Part shown: positions 16,713 to 26,223 of the stretch, piece after piece
How the letters are laid out: each line of letters starts with the position of its first letter
How positions within the stretch are numbered: the first letter of the stretch is position 1
Source of the DNA: an archaeon
GTDB taxonomy: Archaea > Micrarchaeota > Micrarchaeia > Anstonellales > Bilamarchaeaceae
Assembly (NCBI GenBank): GCA_020053355.1
Contig: JAGVNI010000001.1
Coordinates: 1-58,244 of the forward strand
Direction of reading: 5' to 3'
Length of the DNA stretch: 58,244 bases
The notes under the pieces: model-generated
Told to the model about the DNA's origin: nothing
The model's database searches: none
What the model saw: the letters and a program-made list of their open reading frames with translations, nothing else
Position numbers and translations under genes: made by a program

Positions 16713-17528
16713 TTATTTCTTGTGCTCGTGCGGCTTGTGCTCGGGGTGAGCGGAGTGCGCGGCTTCGTGCTTCGCCTCGTGCGCCGGCGCGCCATGCTGC
16801 GGATGCTCCGGATGGGCCGATGCCGCGTGCTCATGAGCAGCGTGCTGTGCCGGGGCGTGCGATTCATGCGCATGCTCGGCCTTCGCAGCCGGTTTCGGCG
16901 CAGCGGCCTTTTTCTCCGCCCTCTTCGGGGCAGGCCTCGGTGCGGCTGCGACCTTCGTGCTCTTCACATAAGGCTTGAAGTGGTACGGCGTCGCCTGGAG
17001 CTTCTTCCTCCGGAGCTTCTTGTTATCGCCCTTCTTCTTGCTCGGTCCGCGCGAGTTGCCCGCAGATGTGAGGCCGCGGAACGATTTCCCGCCGCGGATT
17101 GCGGACGAGATGTTCACGCTCGGCTTTGCCGGGTCAGCGAGAATCACTTCGAAGAACTTGTAGTTCCCGTCTTCCCCTACCCAGTAGGAGTTCAGGACTT
17201 CCATGTTGCGGAAAAGCCGGTTCACGCGCTGCTCTCCAATCGCCTGGTGCGAGTGTTGCGGCTGTACGAAGCGGTAGTTGTTCTTGTGCTTGCGGCCGCC
17301 CATGGTCTTGCGCCTCGTGCGCCTTCCCTTGTCCACGCGGACGCGGACGACGATGTATCCCTGCTTGGCCTGGTAGCCGAGCGTGCGGGCGCGGGCGAGG
17401 TTGGACGGGTACTCGACGCGCTCGATGGCGGGGCCGGCCCTCCATTTCATGATTTTGCCCCGGTAAACCGCGTCCCTCTCCTTGTACTGCTTCTGCAATG
17501 TCTGTGTTATATACTTGTAAGCACCCAT
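16713..17528 (-). CDS. rpl15e: Ribosomal protein L15e with His-rich C-terminal tail
   Basis: A 271-residue L15e of the archaeal/eukaryotic large subunit. The first 195 residues are canonical: MGAYKYITQTLQKQYKERD, KWRAGPAIERVEYPSNLARA, RTLGYQAKQGY, RRKTMGGRKHKNNYRFVQPQ and NSYWVGEDGNYKFFEVIL. Residues from about 200 are an extension rich in Ala, Lys, Pro and His. The last 60 residues carry many His (for example HESHAPAQHAAHEHAA), a composition that could bind metal ions. Archaeal L15e normally ends near 195. GAGG about 12 bp before the ATG is a plausible ribosome binding site. Confidence 0.93.
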   Translation of the reverse strand: MGAYKYITQTLQKQYKERDAVYRGKIMKWRAGPAIERVEYPSNLARARTLGYQAKQGYIVVRVRVDKGRRTRRKTMGGRKHKNNYRFVQPQHSHQAIGEQRVNRLFRNMEVLNSYWVGEDGNYKFFEVILADPAKPSVNISSAIRGGKSFRGLTSAGNSRGPSKKKGDNKKLRRKKLQATPYHFKPYVKSTKVAAAPRPAPKRAEKKAAAPKPAAKAEHAHESHAPAQHAAHEHAASAHPEHPQHGAPAHEAKHEAAHSAHPEHKPHEHKK

Positions 17529-17577
17529 AATATCATCCTCGTAGCGTCATCTCTAAGCTAAGAACTTTTTTCTTCAA

Positions 17578-17626
17578 TTGGAAATCCACTTGGATTTCCA
17601 AACAGGCCAAATTTTCCAATTTGTCC
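17578..17626. repeat. Two perfect hairpins upstream of the ATPase operon
   Basis: The first has 10-bp arms TTGGAAATCC/GGATTTCCAA with loop ACTT at 17578-17601. The second is CAAATT/AATTTG with loop TTCC at 17608-17623, extended by two more pairs across one mismatch. They lie between divergent L15e and ATPase transcripts. The ACTT loop is shared with hairpins at 12310-12327 and 38668-38687. Confidence 0.6.
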
Positions 17627-17659
17627 ATCTTATAGAAAACGGCAGAGGAAATTCGTTGG

Positions 17660-17715
17660 CACTACTTTAAAAAGATTTCTTTTTGATAATGTAGTCAGCT
17701 TGTTTTGGTGGATAC
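17660..17715 (+). promoter_or_regulatory. ATPase operon promoter
   Basis: A TATA-like CTTTAAAAAG at about 17664-17673 predicts a start near 17697. A short leader with GGTGG at about 17708-17712 precedes the ATG at 17716. This is one of the clearer cases here of a leader with a ribosome binding site. Confidence 0.5.
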
Positions 17716-18051
17716 ATGCATCAAACTTCCGAACATCCAGAGTTCATGAAGACGATTAAGGAAATCAGGGATGCCGAGGAGGAGTACGACCGTCTAATCA
17801 ATTCAGCGAAGGAAAAGGCGGACAAGATCCTGCGAGAGGCCCGGGAGCGCACCATGGAGGAGCGCTTGAAAGGCGAGGAGGAAATAGTCGCCTATAAGAA
17901 TGAACGATTACGCAAGGGAAGCAAGGACATCGAGTCCGAAGTCGAGAAAATAGTGGGCAAGGCCAAGGAAGAGGGCGGGAAGATAGGCAAGAAGAAGCCC
18001 GAAGCCTCTGCTGTCCCGAAGCTCATCAAGGAATTCTTGAGCAGCCTGTGA
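17716..18051 (+). CDS. atpH: A-type ATP synthase subunit H
   Basis: A 111-residue, strongly charged, all-helical coiled-coil protein at the head of the ATPase operon. EEEYDRLINSAKEKADKILR and ARERTMEERLKGEEEIV match the H (Vma10-like) subunit that pairs with subunit E to form the peripheral stalks holding A3B3 to the membrane part. The C-terminus ends VPKLIKEFLSSL. An internal ATG at 17746 is an alternative start, but GGTGG sits before the first ATG. Confidence 0.85.
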   Translation: MHQTSEHPEFMKTIKEIRDAEEEYDRLINSAKEKADKILREARERTMEERLKGEEEIVAYKNERLRKGSKDIESEVEKIVGKAKEEGGKIGKKKPEASAVPKLIKEFLSSL

Positions 18052-18054
18052 GGA

Positions 18055-19959
18055 ATGCAAATGTTCAGGCCCAAAAGCATGTCAAAGGTCAGATTGATAG
18101 TACTTAAAACCCACATCGGGAACCTGGTCAAGGACCTGCATGAGGCCGGCCTCGTCGACATACGGAAATCAGAATACAAGGGGCTAGACGAGGGCAGGCC
18201 GCTCGCGTCATTTGACGCATTGTCCGCCGAACTCCTGAAGCTCCGGGCGCTTGTGTCCATGATGGAGTCCTCGCTCGGGAAAAAGATGGATGCCGCACCG
18301 ATTGTGATTGAAGGCGCGAAAGCCATCGCCGAGGCCCGCGGCCTCGTGGTCGAAAGCGAGCTCCGCAGGCTCAATTCCGAGATGACGGCCCTCAATGAGA
18401 AGATAAAGTCGCTTGAAGGGGAAGCCCTCGCGGTGGATAAGGTCCTGCATTTCAAAGGGGTCGATTTCGCAAAACTCAAGACCAGGACGCTCGACTTCCG
18501 GGTCGGGGAGATGGGAGCCGCGAAGCTGGCCCGCCTCAACGAGAGCCTCGGGAAGCTGGGCGGCCACAACACCATGATTTCAGAATCAGGATACAATGTC
18601 GCGCTCGTAATCTTCGACCGGAAAAGCCAGCAGGACGTCGATTCGCTCCTTGGAGAGATGGGCTTCATTGACATCGACCTCCCGGAGGGGATGATGAGCC
18701 CGATGGAAGCCATCAGCCGGATAAATGCCGAGAACGACTCGGCAAAGGCGAGGCTGAAGGAAACGAAGGCGAAAATGGTTGCGTTGTCCAAGGCGAATAT
18801 CGGCCATGTAAGCAGCCTGATACGCTCGCTCGAAGTCGAAACCGAGCGCTCGGGCGTCGCCTCTAAGTTCTCATCATCGAAATGCGCATATGTCGTGGAA
18901 GGATGGATGCTCGAAGACGACATGGATGTCCTTAGGGCCATTGCGGACAAATACCCGGAAGCCATCCTCGAAGACGTGAAATGCGGGCACCGCGAGATGC
19001 CCCCGACAGTGCTCGACAACCCGAAAGTGGCTTCGCCCTTCGAGTTCCTTACCAGCAGCTATTCCATGCCCAACTATTTCGAAATCGACCCGACCATGGC
19101 GTATTTCATCGGGCTCCCGATACTCTACGGCATGATTGTCGGCGACGTGCTCTATGGGGTGATATCGCTCGTCTTGTCGTTGTGGCTGATGAAGAAGTTC
19201 GAGAAGAGCTACATGATGTTCAACGTTTCGAAGATATGGCTCTATTCCGCGTTCCCGACCATCCTCTTCGGCCTCGCATTCGACGAATGGGCCGGCATGT
19301 CGCATTACCACCTGCTCGAGACGATAGGGAAATGGATGGGCACCGAGATTGTCAGCGGCCCCTTGTATACGGCGCTGCTTCATCGGCTCGAAAACGTGCT
19401 GATGCTTCTGGGCGTGACGATACTTGTCGGCATGGTGCATCTGGCCATCGGGTTCATGATTGGGGCGATAAACGAGTGGAACCACAGCAAGAAGCATGCC
19501 ATTGCGAAAATCGCGTGGCTGGGCATTGAGACGGGCATAATGCTCGTCGCGCTTCCGGCCGTAGGAATGGCTGACTCGGCATTCACGATGGCTGGCGGGG
19601 CAGTCCTCGCCCTTTCGGTCCTGGCGCTCGCCTTCACCGAAGGCATAATAGGAATCATCGAAATCCCGGGCCTGATTGGCAACATATTGTCTTATACGAG
19701 AATCGCGGTCATAGGCCTGGTTGGCGTCATCCTCGCCGAGATACTCAATGACTTCCTGATGCCGCTGCCAGAAAACGGCATAATGGCGTTTGCCCTCATC
19801 CCGGTGTTCGTGGTCCTCCACATAGCCAACTGCTTCCTGGCGATGTTCGAGGCGCTGATACAGGGGGGCAGGCTCAACATAGTGGAATTCAAGATGAAGT
19901 TCATGCAAGGTGGCGGAGGGGTGTTCACCCCGTTCGCGTTATACTCGAAAAAATATTGA
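18055..19959 (+). CDS. atpI: A-type ATP synthase subunit I (membrane subunit a)
   Basis: A 634-residue subunit I. The N-terminal half (about 1-330) is cytosolic and partly coiled coil; it connects the peripheral stalks. The C-terminal half has about seven to eight membrane helices and forms the ion half-channels. Family blocks include PSPFEF-like VASPFEFLTSSYSMPNYFEI, then DPTMAYFIGLPILYGMIVGD, then EIPGLIGNILSYTRIAVIGL with the conserved Arg needed for ion transfer (in SYTRIAV). It ends in GGGVFTPFALYSKKY, typical of the family. It starts 4 bp after subunit H. Confidence 0.93.
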   Translation: MQMFRPKSMSKVRLIVLKTHIGNLVKDLHEAGLVDIRKSEYKGLDEGRPLASFDALSAELLKLRALVSMMESSLGKKMDAAPIVIEGAKAIAEARGLVVESELRRLNSEMTALNEKIKSLEGEALAVDKVLHFKGVDFAKLKTRTLDFRVGEMGAAKLARLNESLGKLGGHNTMISESGYNVALVIFDRKSQQDVDSLLGEMGFIDIDLPEGMMSPMEAISRINAENDSAKARLKETKAKMVALSKANIGHVSSLIRSLEVETERSGVASKFSSSKCAYVVEGWMLEDDMDVLRAIADKYPEAILEDVKCGHREMPPTVLDNPKVASPFEFLTSSYSMPNYFEIDPTMAYFIGLPILYGMIVGDVLYGVISLVLSLWLMKKFEKSYMMFNVSKIWLYSAFPTILFGLAFDEWAGMSHYHLLETIGKWMGTEIVSGPLYTALLHRLENVLMLLGVTILVGMVHLAIGFMIGAINEWNHSKKHAIAKIAWLGIETGIMLVALPAVGMADSAFTMAGGAVLALSVLALAFTEGIIGIIEIPGLIGNILSYTRIAVIGLVGVILAEILNDFLMPLPENGIMAFALIPVFVVLHIANCFLAMFEALIQGGRLNIVEFKMKFMQGGGGVFTPFALYSKKY

Positions 19960-20004
19960 TTGAAATGGAGAGGACGAAGAGTCCTTTCATTGAGGTGAAA
20001 TGAA

Positions 20005-20256
20005 ATGGCAGAGATTGCAGCTTTGACGTCTGAAGCCGGAATCGCCCTCGGCGCCGGTTTGGCAATGGGTTTGAGCGCGCTCGCCGCAGCCTGGTCCCAG
20101 GGCAGCTTGGGCAGCGCGGCGATGGGTGTGGCGGCCGAGAGGCCGGAATTCGAGAGCAAGATGCTGATTTACATCGTGCTACCGGAAATACTCGCGCTCC
20201 TGGGTTTCGCTATCGCGTTCCTGCTGGCGCTGAAGGTCGGCGCAGCCCCGGCCTAA
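20005..20256 (+). CDS. atpK: A-type ATP synthase subunit K (proteolipid)
   Basis: An 83-residue ring subunit with two membrane helices, the minimal single-hairpin form. The helices are IALGAGLAMGLSALAAAWSQ and LIYIVLPEILALLGFAIAFL. The Glu in LPEILALLGF is the ion-carrying carboxylate. The connecting loop has the usual AAMGVAAERPEFESK. Sequence alone does not settle whether H+ or Na+ is carried; I do not see the extra polar set of well-studied Na+ rings. Confidence 0.93.
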   Translation: MAEIAALTSEAGIALGAGLAMGLSALAAAWSQGSLGSAAMGVAAERPEFESKMLIYIVLPEILALLGFAIAFLLALKVGAAPA

Positions 20257-20266
20257 GGTGCTGTGC

Positions 20267-20836
20267 ATGGGGATTGAGAAGCTTAAGGGCTCTCTCCTTG
20301 CCGAGGCCAACGAGGACGCGCAGAAAATAGTCGAGAGCGCGGAATCGCACGTCCGGAGCATGGTCGAAGAGGAGCGCTCCAAGCGCTCGGCCATGAAGAA
20401 GGAGGCTGAGAAGGACGTGGAGAAGCAGCTCGAGGAGCAGCGCAACGAGCGCATAGCCTGGGCCAGGCTGGAATCCAAGCGGATCATTGCCGAGGCGCGG
20501 GAAGACGCCATACAAAACGTCGTCGAGGAATTCTTCGATTCGCTCGGAAGCGTGCGCAAGTCTCCCGAGTACAAGAAATTCCTCGCAAAGGCGGTCGTGG
20601 AGGCCGCCGGCGAACTGGGCGGCGACGTCTCGGTGCATATCGTCAAGGGCGACAAGGCCCTGGTTCCCGCCATCAAAGGCGCCAAGGTCAGCGAGGACCT
20701 CGAAGTCCTGGGCGGTGCCATAGTGGAAACCGCCGACGGCAGAATCAGGATAGACCTGACGCTGGAGACGCTCTTCGAGACACGGAGAGACGAGACGAGG
20801 AAAAGGATTTACGAGAAACTGTTCGGGGGTAAATGA
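20267..20836 (+). CDS. atpE: A-type ATP synthase subunit E
   Basis: A 189-residue peripheral-stalk subunit. The N-terminal 90 residues form a charged coiled coil (EEERSKRSAMKKEAEKDVEK) that pairs with subunit H. The C-terminal globular part includes PEYKKFLAKAVVEAAGEL and the conserved end GGAIVETADGRIRIDLTLET, followed by LFETRRDETRKRIYEKLFGG. The ATG at 20267 is preferred over the GTG at 20258 because family proteins begin at this point (MGIEKLKGSLL). It overlaps the start of subunit C by 4 bp. Confidence 0.92.
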   Translation: MGIEKLKGSLLAEANEDAQKIVESAESHVRSMVEEERSKRSAMKKEAEKDVEKQLEEQRNERIAWARLESKRIIAEAREDAIQNVVEEFFDSLGSVRKSPEYKKFLAKAVVEAAGELGGDVSVHIVKGDKALVPAIKGAKVSEDLEVLGGAIVETADGRIRIDLTLETLFETRRDETRKRIYEKLFGGK

Positions 20837-21954
20837 TGCAGGACCAGCCGGGTGGCCTTTTGGGAAGGATGCCAAAAATCGAGAGCCGTTCGCTCAAGTA
20901 CGGATACTCCAACGCCAGGGTCAAGGCCATGAAGGGCTTCCTCCTGAAGGGGAGCTTCTTGGATGAATTGATCAGGGTGGGAAGCATCGAGGCCATGGTC
21001 GAAATCCTGCAGAAGACCGGGTATAAGGCCGACCTCGCCGGGGCATCTGTCACCTATGGCGGTTCGGCGCTGGTCGAGACCGCGGCTTCGAGCAATTTCT
21101 CGCGGACGGTCAAGAAGCTCATCCGGATAACGCCGAAAAGCGACCGCAAGGCGCTCGAAGCCCTGCTTATCCGCTGGGACCTCCTGAACCTCAAGACGAT
21201 GATGCATGCGAAGAGGATAAGGAAGGGCTACGAGGACGTGAAACCTTACCTGTTCGACATCGGGGGCCTTTGCGAGGATGATTTCAAGAGGATAATGAAG
21301 GCCGATGAAGGCAACCTCATGAAGGAACTGCGCCGGACGGACATCGGCCAGAAGATGCTCGCCATCGGGACCGGACAGCTGAGCCGCCAGATGAAGGATA
21401 AGTTCACGAACGCGCTAAGGAGCCTCGACACGTTCATGCAGATGGAAGCCATCATAGACGCGTACATCTACCTCTTCATGGACCAGGTGCTTTCGGAAGT
21501 CGGGGGCAGGGACGTCTCGGACATCCGCCAGATACTGCGCAAAGAGATTGACGCCAAGAACATCATGATAGTGGAGAGGCTGAAGAAGCACGGGACATCG
21601 CACGAGAGGATAATGGGGAGCCTGATACGCGGCGGGACGATGAGCGACGCCATGCTCACCAGGTTCATCGACGCGAAGGACCTGCAGGCCGTCATCATGC
21701 TTGCAAAGCCGAAATTCCACGGGCTTGAATTGAAGGCCGAGAGGACAGGGCTCGCGGACCTTGAAATCGCGTTCGAGAAATCAGTTACGGAGCAGAAGGT
21801 GCACGCCTTCCACCGGGCCATACTGTCGGTCGGGGTGGTAATCGGGTTCCTCCTGCTAAAAGAGGAGGAGCTGAACAACCTCCGGAAGATAGCCAAGGGC
21901 AAGGAGTTCAACATACCGGAGAATGATGTCCGCGCGATGCTGGTCGTCGTCTAG
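20833..21954 (+). CDS. atpC: A-type ATP synthase subunit C
   Basis: A 373-residue subunit C (V-type d-like) that links the rotor ring to the central stalk. Family features are YGYSNARVKAMKGFLLKG near the N-terminus and repeated all-helical segments with LLIRWDLLNLKTMMHAKRIR and the later equivalent YIYLFMDQVLSEVG. The C-terminal GVVIGFLLLKEEELNNLRKI is characteristic. The ATG overlaps the stop codon of subunit E, so the two are translationally coupled. Confidence 0.92.
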   Translation: MMQDQPGGLLGRMPKIESRSLKYGYSNARVKAMKGFLLKGSFLDELIRVGSIEAMVEILQKTGYKADLAGASVTYGGSALVETAASSNFSRTVKKLIRITPKSDRKALEALLIRWDLLNLKTMMHAKRIRKGYEDVKPYLFDIGGLCEDDFKRIMKADEGNLMKELRRTDIGQKMLAIGTGQLSRQMKDKFTNALRSLDTFMQMEAIIDAYIYLFMDQVLSEVGGRDVSDIRQILRKEIDAKNIMIVERLKKHGTSHERIMGSLIRGGTMSDAMLTRFIDAKDLQAVIMLAKPKFHGLELKAERTGLADLEIAFEKSVTEQKVHAFHRAILSVGVVIGFLLLKEEELNNLRKIAKGKEFNIPENDVRAMLVVV

Positions 21955-21966
21955 GGTTGATGCGCC

Positions 21967-22302
21967 ATGAAATCCAAAATCATTGTAATCGGCGATGCGC
22001 CCCTCGTGATGGGGTTCAAGCTCGCAGGCATAGACGATACGGTGCAGGCCAGCGACGCGACCATCCAGGTGGAGCTGGAGAAAGTCCTGGCAAACAGCGA
22101 ATACGGCATCATCGTCACCAACGAGTACCTGCTGAACAAGCTGGACTGGAGGCTTCGGAAGAAGCTGGATTCCATCGCATACCCGGTCGTCATCCCGATG
22201 CCGGATTACTCCGGAAAGAGCACGGAAGGGGATGAGATACGGAACCTCATCAAGAGGGCGCTGGGCTTTGATTTGGGCGCGAAGAAGCAGGAAAATAAGT
22301 GA
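21967..22302 (+). CDS. atpF: A-type ATP synthase subunit F
   Basis: A 111-residue central-stalk subunit with a Rossmann-like fold. MKSKIIVIGDAPLVMGFKLA is the typical N-terminus (GD..LV.GF.L.G). EYGIIVTNEYLLNKLD and YPVVIPMPDY follow, and the C-terminal helix reaches into the catalytic head. The length is normal. It lies 12 bp after subunit C. Confidence 0.92.
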   Translation: MKSKIIVIGDAPLVMGFKLAGIDDTVQASDATIQVELEKVLANSEYGIIVTNEYLLNKLDWRLRKKLDSIAYPVVIPMPDYSGKSTEGDEIRNLIKRALGFDLGAKKQENK

Positions 22303-22328
22303 ATCATGATTGATTGGAGGAGATTTGG

Positions 22329-24077
22329 ATGGCAAAGGATGCAGGTAATATTGAAAGGATAAGCGGCCCGGTAGTCAACGCCTACCTCCCCGGAGCGAGG
22401 CTGTACGACGTCGTCCGGGTTGGCGATGCCAAGATTCTCGGCGAAATCATCAAGATTGTCGGCAACACGTCGGTTATCCAGGTCTACGAAGACACGTCCG
22501 GCCTGAAGCCCGGCGAGCCGGTGGAATCCACAGGCCAGCCGCTTTCAGTCGAATTGGGCCCAGGCATACTGACAAGCATTTACGACGGGATACAAAGGCC
22601 CCTCAAAGTCATAGAGGAGATGGCCGGCGGCGTGTACATCACGCGCGGCATCGAAGCGCCGCCCCTTGACCGCAAGAAGAAATGGGCGTTCAAAGCGGTT
22701 GCCAAGAAAGGCGACAAGGTCAAATACGGTGACGTTTTGGGCACGGTCCAGGAGACTGACCTCATCGAGCATAAGATAATGTCGCCTTATGAAGGCAAGA
22801 TAGAGTCGATTTCATCCGGCGAATTCACCATACAGGATGATATCGGGACCCTGTCCCATGAGGGCAAGAAATACCCCCTTAAGATGGTCCAGAAATGGTT
22901 TGTCCGGAAATCCAGGCCGGTCATTGAAAAGTTCCCGCCTACGATTCCGCTCATAACCGGCCAGAGGGTCATAGATACGTTCTTCCCGATTGCAAAAGGA
23001 GGCACAGCGTGCATCCCCGGCCCCTTCGGCTCCGGAAAGACGGTCACGCAGCAGTCTCTCGCGAAATACTCGGACACTCAGATTGTCGTTTACATCGGCT
23101 GCGGCGAGCGCGGCAACGAGATGACCGATGTCCTAAAAGAGTTCCCGCACCTAATCGACCCGAAATCAGGCAAGCCCCTCATGATGAGGACTGTCCTGAT
23201 TGCGAACACGTCGAACATGCCTGTGGCCGCGCGTGAAGCGAGCATCTACACGGGCGTCACGATTGCCGAATACTTCAGGGACATGGGCTATGATGTCGCC
23301 CTGATGGCTGATTCCACATCCAGGTGGGCCGAAGCCATGCGTGAAATCGGCGGCAGGTTGGAAGAGATGCCCGGCGAAGAGGGCTATCCCGCTTACCTGG
23401 CAAGAAGGCTGGCCGAGTTCTATGAACGGGCCGGCCGTGTCAGATGCCTCTGCAGCGATGAGAGGTACGGCTCGGTCTCGATTATCGGGGCCGTGTCGCC
23501 GCCCGGCGGGGACATTTCGGAGCCGGTGTCGCAGAACACGCTCCGTGTCACGAAGGTGTTCCTGGCACTAGATGCATCACTCGCCTATCGGAGGCACTTC
23601 CCGGCCATCAACTGGCTGAAAAGCTACACGCTCTATTCGGACAGCCTCGAGGAGTATTACGGAGAGAACGTCTCCACCGACTTCACCAAGATGATAAAGA
23701 ACTCGATGGCGCTGCTCCAGAAGGAGGCCGAGCTCCAGGAAGTCGTGCAACTGGTCGGGCCTGACGCGCTCCCGGAAAAGGAGCAGGCGGTCCTGTTGGT
23801 GACGAAGATGCTGAGGGAGGACTACCTCCAGCAGAACGCGTACAGCGACGTGGACGCCCGCTGCGAGCTCAAGAAGCAGTACAACATGCTAAAGACGATA
23901 ACCAGGTTCGGGGAGAGGATGAATGCTTCCCTCGACCTTGGCGTCCAGCTCAAGAGGATTTCCGAATTGAAAGTCAAAGGCACAATCGGGCGCATGAAGG
24001 AAATCAAGGATGAGAAGGAGTTCGAGAAGCTGCAGAAAGAAATAGACAGCAGCTTCGACGACCTCCTGAAGAGGTGA
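22329..24077 (+). CDS. atpA: A-type ATP synthase catalytic subunit A
   Basis: A 582-residue catalytic subunit. The P-loop is [12 protein letters not shown], starting at residue 231. Other blocks are [38 protein letters not shown] with the catalytic Glu, and [14 protein letters not shown] non-homologous insert region of about 90 residues between 110 and 200 is the normal A-subunit bulge. The length is normal and there is no sign of an intein, which is worth noting because some archaeal atpA genes carry one in the P-loop. The ATG at 22329 follows TTGGAGGAG, a strong ribosome binding site. Confidence 0.97.
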   Translation: MAKDAGNIERISGPVVNAYLPGARLYDVVRVGDAKILGEIIKIVGNTSVIQVYEDTSGLKPGEPVESTGQPLSVELGPGILTSIYDGIQRPLKVIEEMAGGVYITRGIEAPPLDRKKKWAFKAVAKKGDKVKYGDVLGTVQETDLIEHKIMSPYEGKIESISSGEFTIQDDIGTLSHEGKKYPLKMVQKWFVRKSRPVIEKFPPTIPLITGQRVIDTFFPIAKGGTACIPGPFGSGKTVTQQSLAKYSDTQIVVYIGCGERGNEMTDVLKEFPHLIDPKSGKPLMMRTVLIANTSNMPVAAREASIYTGVTIAEYFRDMGYDVALMADSTSRWAEAMREIGGRLEEMPGEEGYPAYLARRLAEFYERAGRVRCLCSDERYGSVSIIGAVSPPGGDISEPVSQNTLRVTKVFLALDASLAYRRHFPAINWLKSYTLYSDSLEEYYGENVSTDFTKMIKNSMALLQKEAELQEVVQLVGPDALPEKEQAVLLVTKMLREDYLQQNAYSDVDARCELKKQYNMLKTITRFGERMNASLDLGVQLKRISELKVKGTIGRMKEIKDEKEFEKLQKEIDSSFDDLLKR

Positions 24078-24082
24078 TTCTG

Positions 24083-25462
24083 ATGAAGGAATACAAAACA
24101 ATCACAGAGATTGCGGGGCCGCTTGTGTGCGTCTCCGGCGTAAGCGGCGTCGGGTACAACGAGATAGTCGAAATCATGCTCCCTAACGGCGAGCGCAGGA
24201 AGGGGCAGGTGCTTGATGTCTCGAAAACCGTTGCGGTCGTGCAGGTGTTCGGCCCGACGGCCGGAATCAGCACCACCCAGACGACTGTCAGGTTCCTCGG
24301 AGAGACGATGAGGCTCGGCCTCAGCACCGAGATGCTCGGCCGCGTGTTTACTGGCCTTGGCGAGCCCCGCGACAAGGGCCCGAGGGTCATACCGAAGGAG
24401 AGGGTGGATATCACGGGGCTTCCCATCAACCCGTTCTCGCGGGAGATGCCGAACGAGTTCATCCAGACTGGCATTTCGACCGTGGATGCCATGAACACGC
24501 TGGTCAGGGGCCAGAAGCTGCCCATATTCTCAGGAGCAGGCCTTCCGCACAACCAGTTGACGGTGCAGATTGCGAGGCAGGCGAAAGTCAGGGGCACGGA
24601 CGAGAAGTTCGCCGTCGTTTTCGCCGCAATCGGCATAACGCACGAAGAGGCGTCGTATTTCATGCGCGACTTCGAGAAGACGGGCGCGCTGGAGAACGCC
24701 GTCCTGTTCCTGAACCTGGCTGACGACCCGTCCGTCGAGCGCATCATCACGCCGAGGCTGGCGCTTACAACGGCCGAGTACCTCGCTTACGAGCAGGGCA
24801 TGCACGTCCTTGTCCTTATCACGGACATGACGAACTACTGCGAAGCTCTCCGTGAGATATCATCGGCAAGGCAGGAAGTGCCCGGCCGCAGAGGATACCC
24901 GGGTTACATGTACACGGACCTCTCGACGATATACGAGAGGGCCGGCAAGGTCAAGGGAAGCACGGGCTCGGTTACGCAGATTCCGGTGCTGACGATGCCC
25001 GGCGACGACAAGACGCACCCGATTCCGGACCTGACAGGATACATAACCGAGGGCCAGATTCTGCTTTCGCGCGATTTGCACAGGAAGAACATCTACCCTC
25101 CGGTGGACCCGCTTCCATCCCTCTCCCGGCTCATGAACTCCGGTATCGGAGACAAGAAGACGAGGGAGGACCACAAGGGCGTCTCAGACCAGCTGTACGC
25201 GGCATACGCGAACGGCCGCGACCTGAGAAGCCTGAGCGCGGTCGTCGGTGAAGAGGCGTTGTCTGCGACGGACAGGCGCTTCCTCCGGCTTGCTGATGAG
25301 TTCGAGAAGAGGTTCATCCAGCAGGGGCCGTACGAGAACCGCGACATCGATGTGACGCTCGATTTGGGATGGGAGCTGCTCTCGATACTGCCTGAAGAGG
25401 AGCTGAAGCGGGTGAAGAGGGAGCACATACCGAAATACATGAAGAAGAAGTATACGCTCTAA
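24083..25462 (+). CDS. atpB: A-type ATP synthase regulatory subunit B
   Basis: A 459-residue non-catalytic subunit. It lacks a P-loop at the place where subunit A has one; here [20 protein letters not shown] is the B-type version. [72 protein letters not shown] and [20 protein letters not shown] are family blocks. The ATG at 24083 is preferred over a GTG at 24074 that overlaps the end of atpA. GAGGTGA precedes it. Confidence 0.97.
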   Translation: MKEYKTITEIAGPLVCVSGVSGVGYNEIVEIMLPNGERRKGQVLDVSKTVAVVQVFGPTAGISTTQTTVRFLGETMRLGLSTEMLGRVFTGLGEPRDKGPRVIPKERVDITGLPINPFSREMPNEFIQTGISTVDAMNTLVRGQKLPIFSGAGLPHNQLTVQIARQAKVRGTDEKFAVVFAAIGITHEEASYFMRDFEKTGALENAVLFLNLADDPSVERIITPRLALTTAEYLAYEQGMHVLVLITDMTNYCEALREISSARQEVPGRRGYPGYMYTDLSTIYERAGKVKGSTGSVTQIPVLTMPGDDKTHPIPDLTGYITEGQILLSRDLHRKNIYPPVDPLPSLSRLMNSGIGDKKTREDHKGVSDQLYAAYANGRDLRSLSAVVGEEALSATDRRFLRLADEFEKRFIQQGPYENRDIDVTLDLGWELLSILPEEELKRVKREHIPKYMKKKYTL

Positions 25463-25489
25463 GGGCACGCATGAAAGGTGTTATTTGAA

Positions 25490-26152
25490 ATGGCCGCAAC
25501 GGACGTAAATCCCACGAGGATGGAGCTCATCAAGACCAAGGAGCGCATCAAGCTCGCCTCCAAAGGGCACAAGCTCCTCAAGCAGAAGCGCGACGCGCTC
25601 ATCCTCGAGTTTTTCAAAATCCTGAAAAAAGCGCAGGACCTACGGGGCCAATTGGCCCTGAAACTGTCGCACGGCTACCGCTCGCTTGCCCTTGCAGAGA
25701 CATACCACAACATGCAGGAACTGACCAAGGTCTCGCTCGATTTGCGAAAGGAAATCGACATAGACATCGAAGTGCGCAATGTCATGGGCGTGAAAATCCC
25801 GAACATAACCACGAAGATGGAGACTAAGCACTTCCTGACGCTCCCGACATATTCTGTGGCCGCGACAAGCGCGAAAATCGACCAGGCGGTGGATGACTTC
25901 AACGAAATCCTCACCATGGTAATCAAGCTCGCAGAGACGGAAACAGCCATGAAAAGGCTGATTATCGAGATTGAGAAGACGAAGAGGCGCGTGAATGCGC
26001 TGGAGTTCGTCCTGATTCCCCGCCTCGAGGCGGAGACGAAGATGATAACGTTCCGCCTGGAAGAGATGGAAAGGGACAGCTTCGTTTCGCTTAAATCAAT
26101 CAAGCGGAAACTGGAGAAGGAGAAGAAGGAAAAGGAAGCGGCAAATGCCTGA
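25490..26152 (+). CDS. atpD: A-type ATP synthase subunit D
   Basis: A 220-residue central rotor shaft subunit and the last gene of the operon. The N-terminus has VNPTRMELIKTKERIKLASK and GHKLLKQKRDALI. The C-terminal helix has KRRVNALEFVLIPRLEAETK and FRLEEMERDSFVSLKSIKRK, forming the long antiparallel coiled coil. The ATG at 25490 is preferred over the GTG at 25478. The operon order H-I-K-E-C-F-A-B-D is complete, and no extra subunit gene follows. Confidence 0.94.
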   Translation: MAATDVNPTRMELIKTKERIKLASKGHKLLKQKRDALILEFFKILKKAQDLRGQLALKLSHGYRSLALAETYHNMQELTKVSLDLRKEIDIDIEVRNVMGVKIPNITTKMETKHFLTLPTYSVAATSAKIDQAVDDFNEILTMVIKLAETETAMKRLIIEIEKTKRRVNALEFVLIPRLEAETKMITFRLEEMERDSFVSLKSIKRKLEKEKKEKEAANA

Positions 26153-26223
26153 TTTTATATCGCCATATCGCCCTTTTGCAGGATGCGCCACCGAGTCACT
26201 GCAATTGAGAAACGGCCCCCATT

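Noticed and set aside
16722-17561. 279-codon frame opposite L15e
   Set aside because: It is a shadow of the ribosomal protein gene, whose identity is certain.
22329-24077. Intein in the ATPase catalytic subunit
   Set aside because: The P-loop region is continuous ([12 protein letters not shown]) and the protein has the normal length of about 580 residues.
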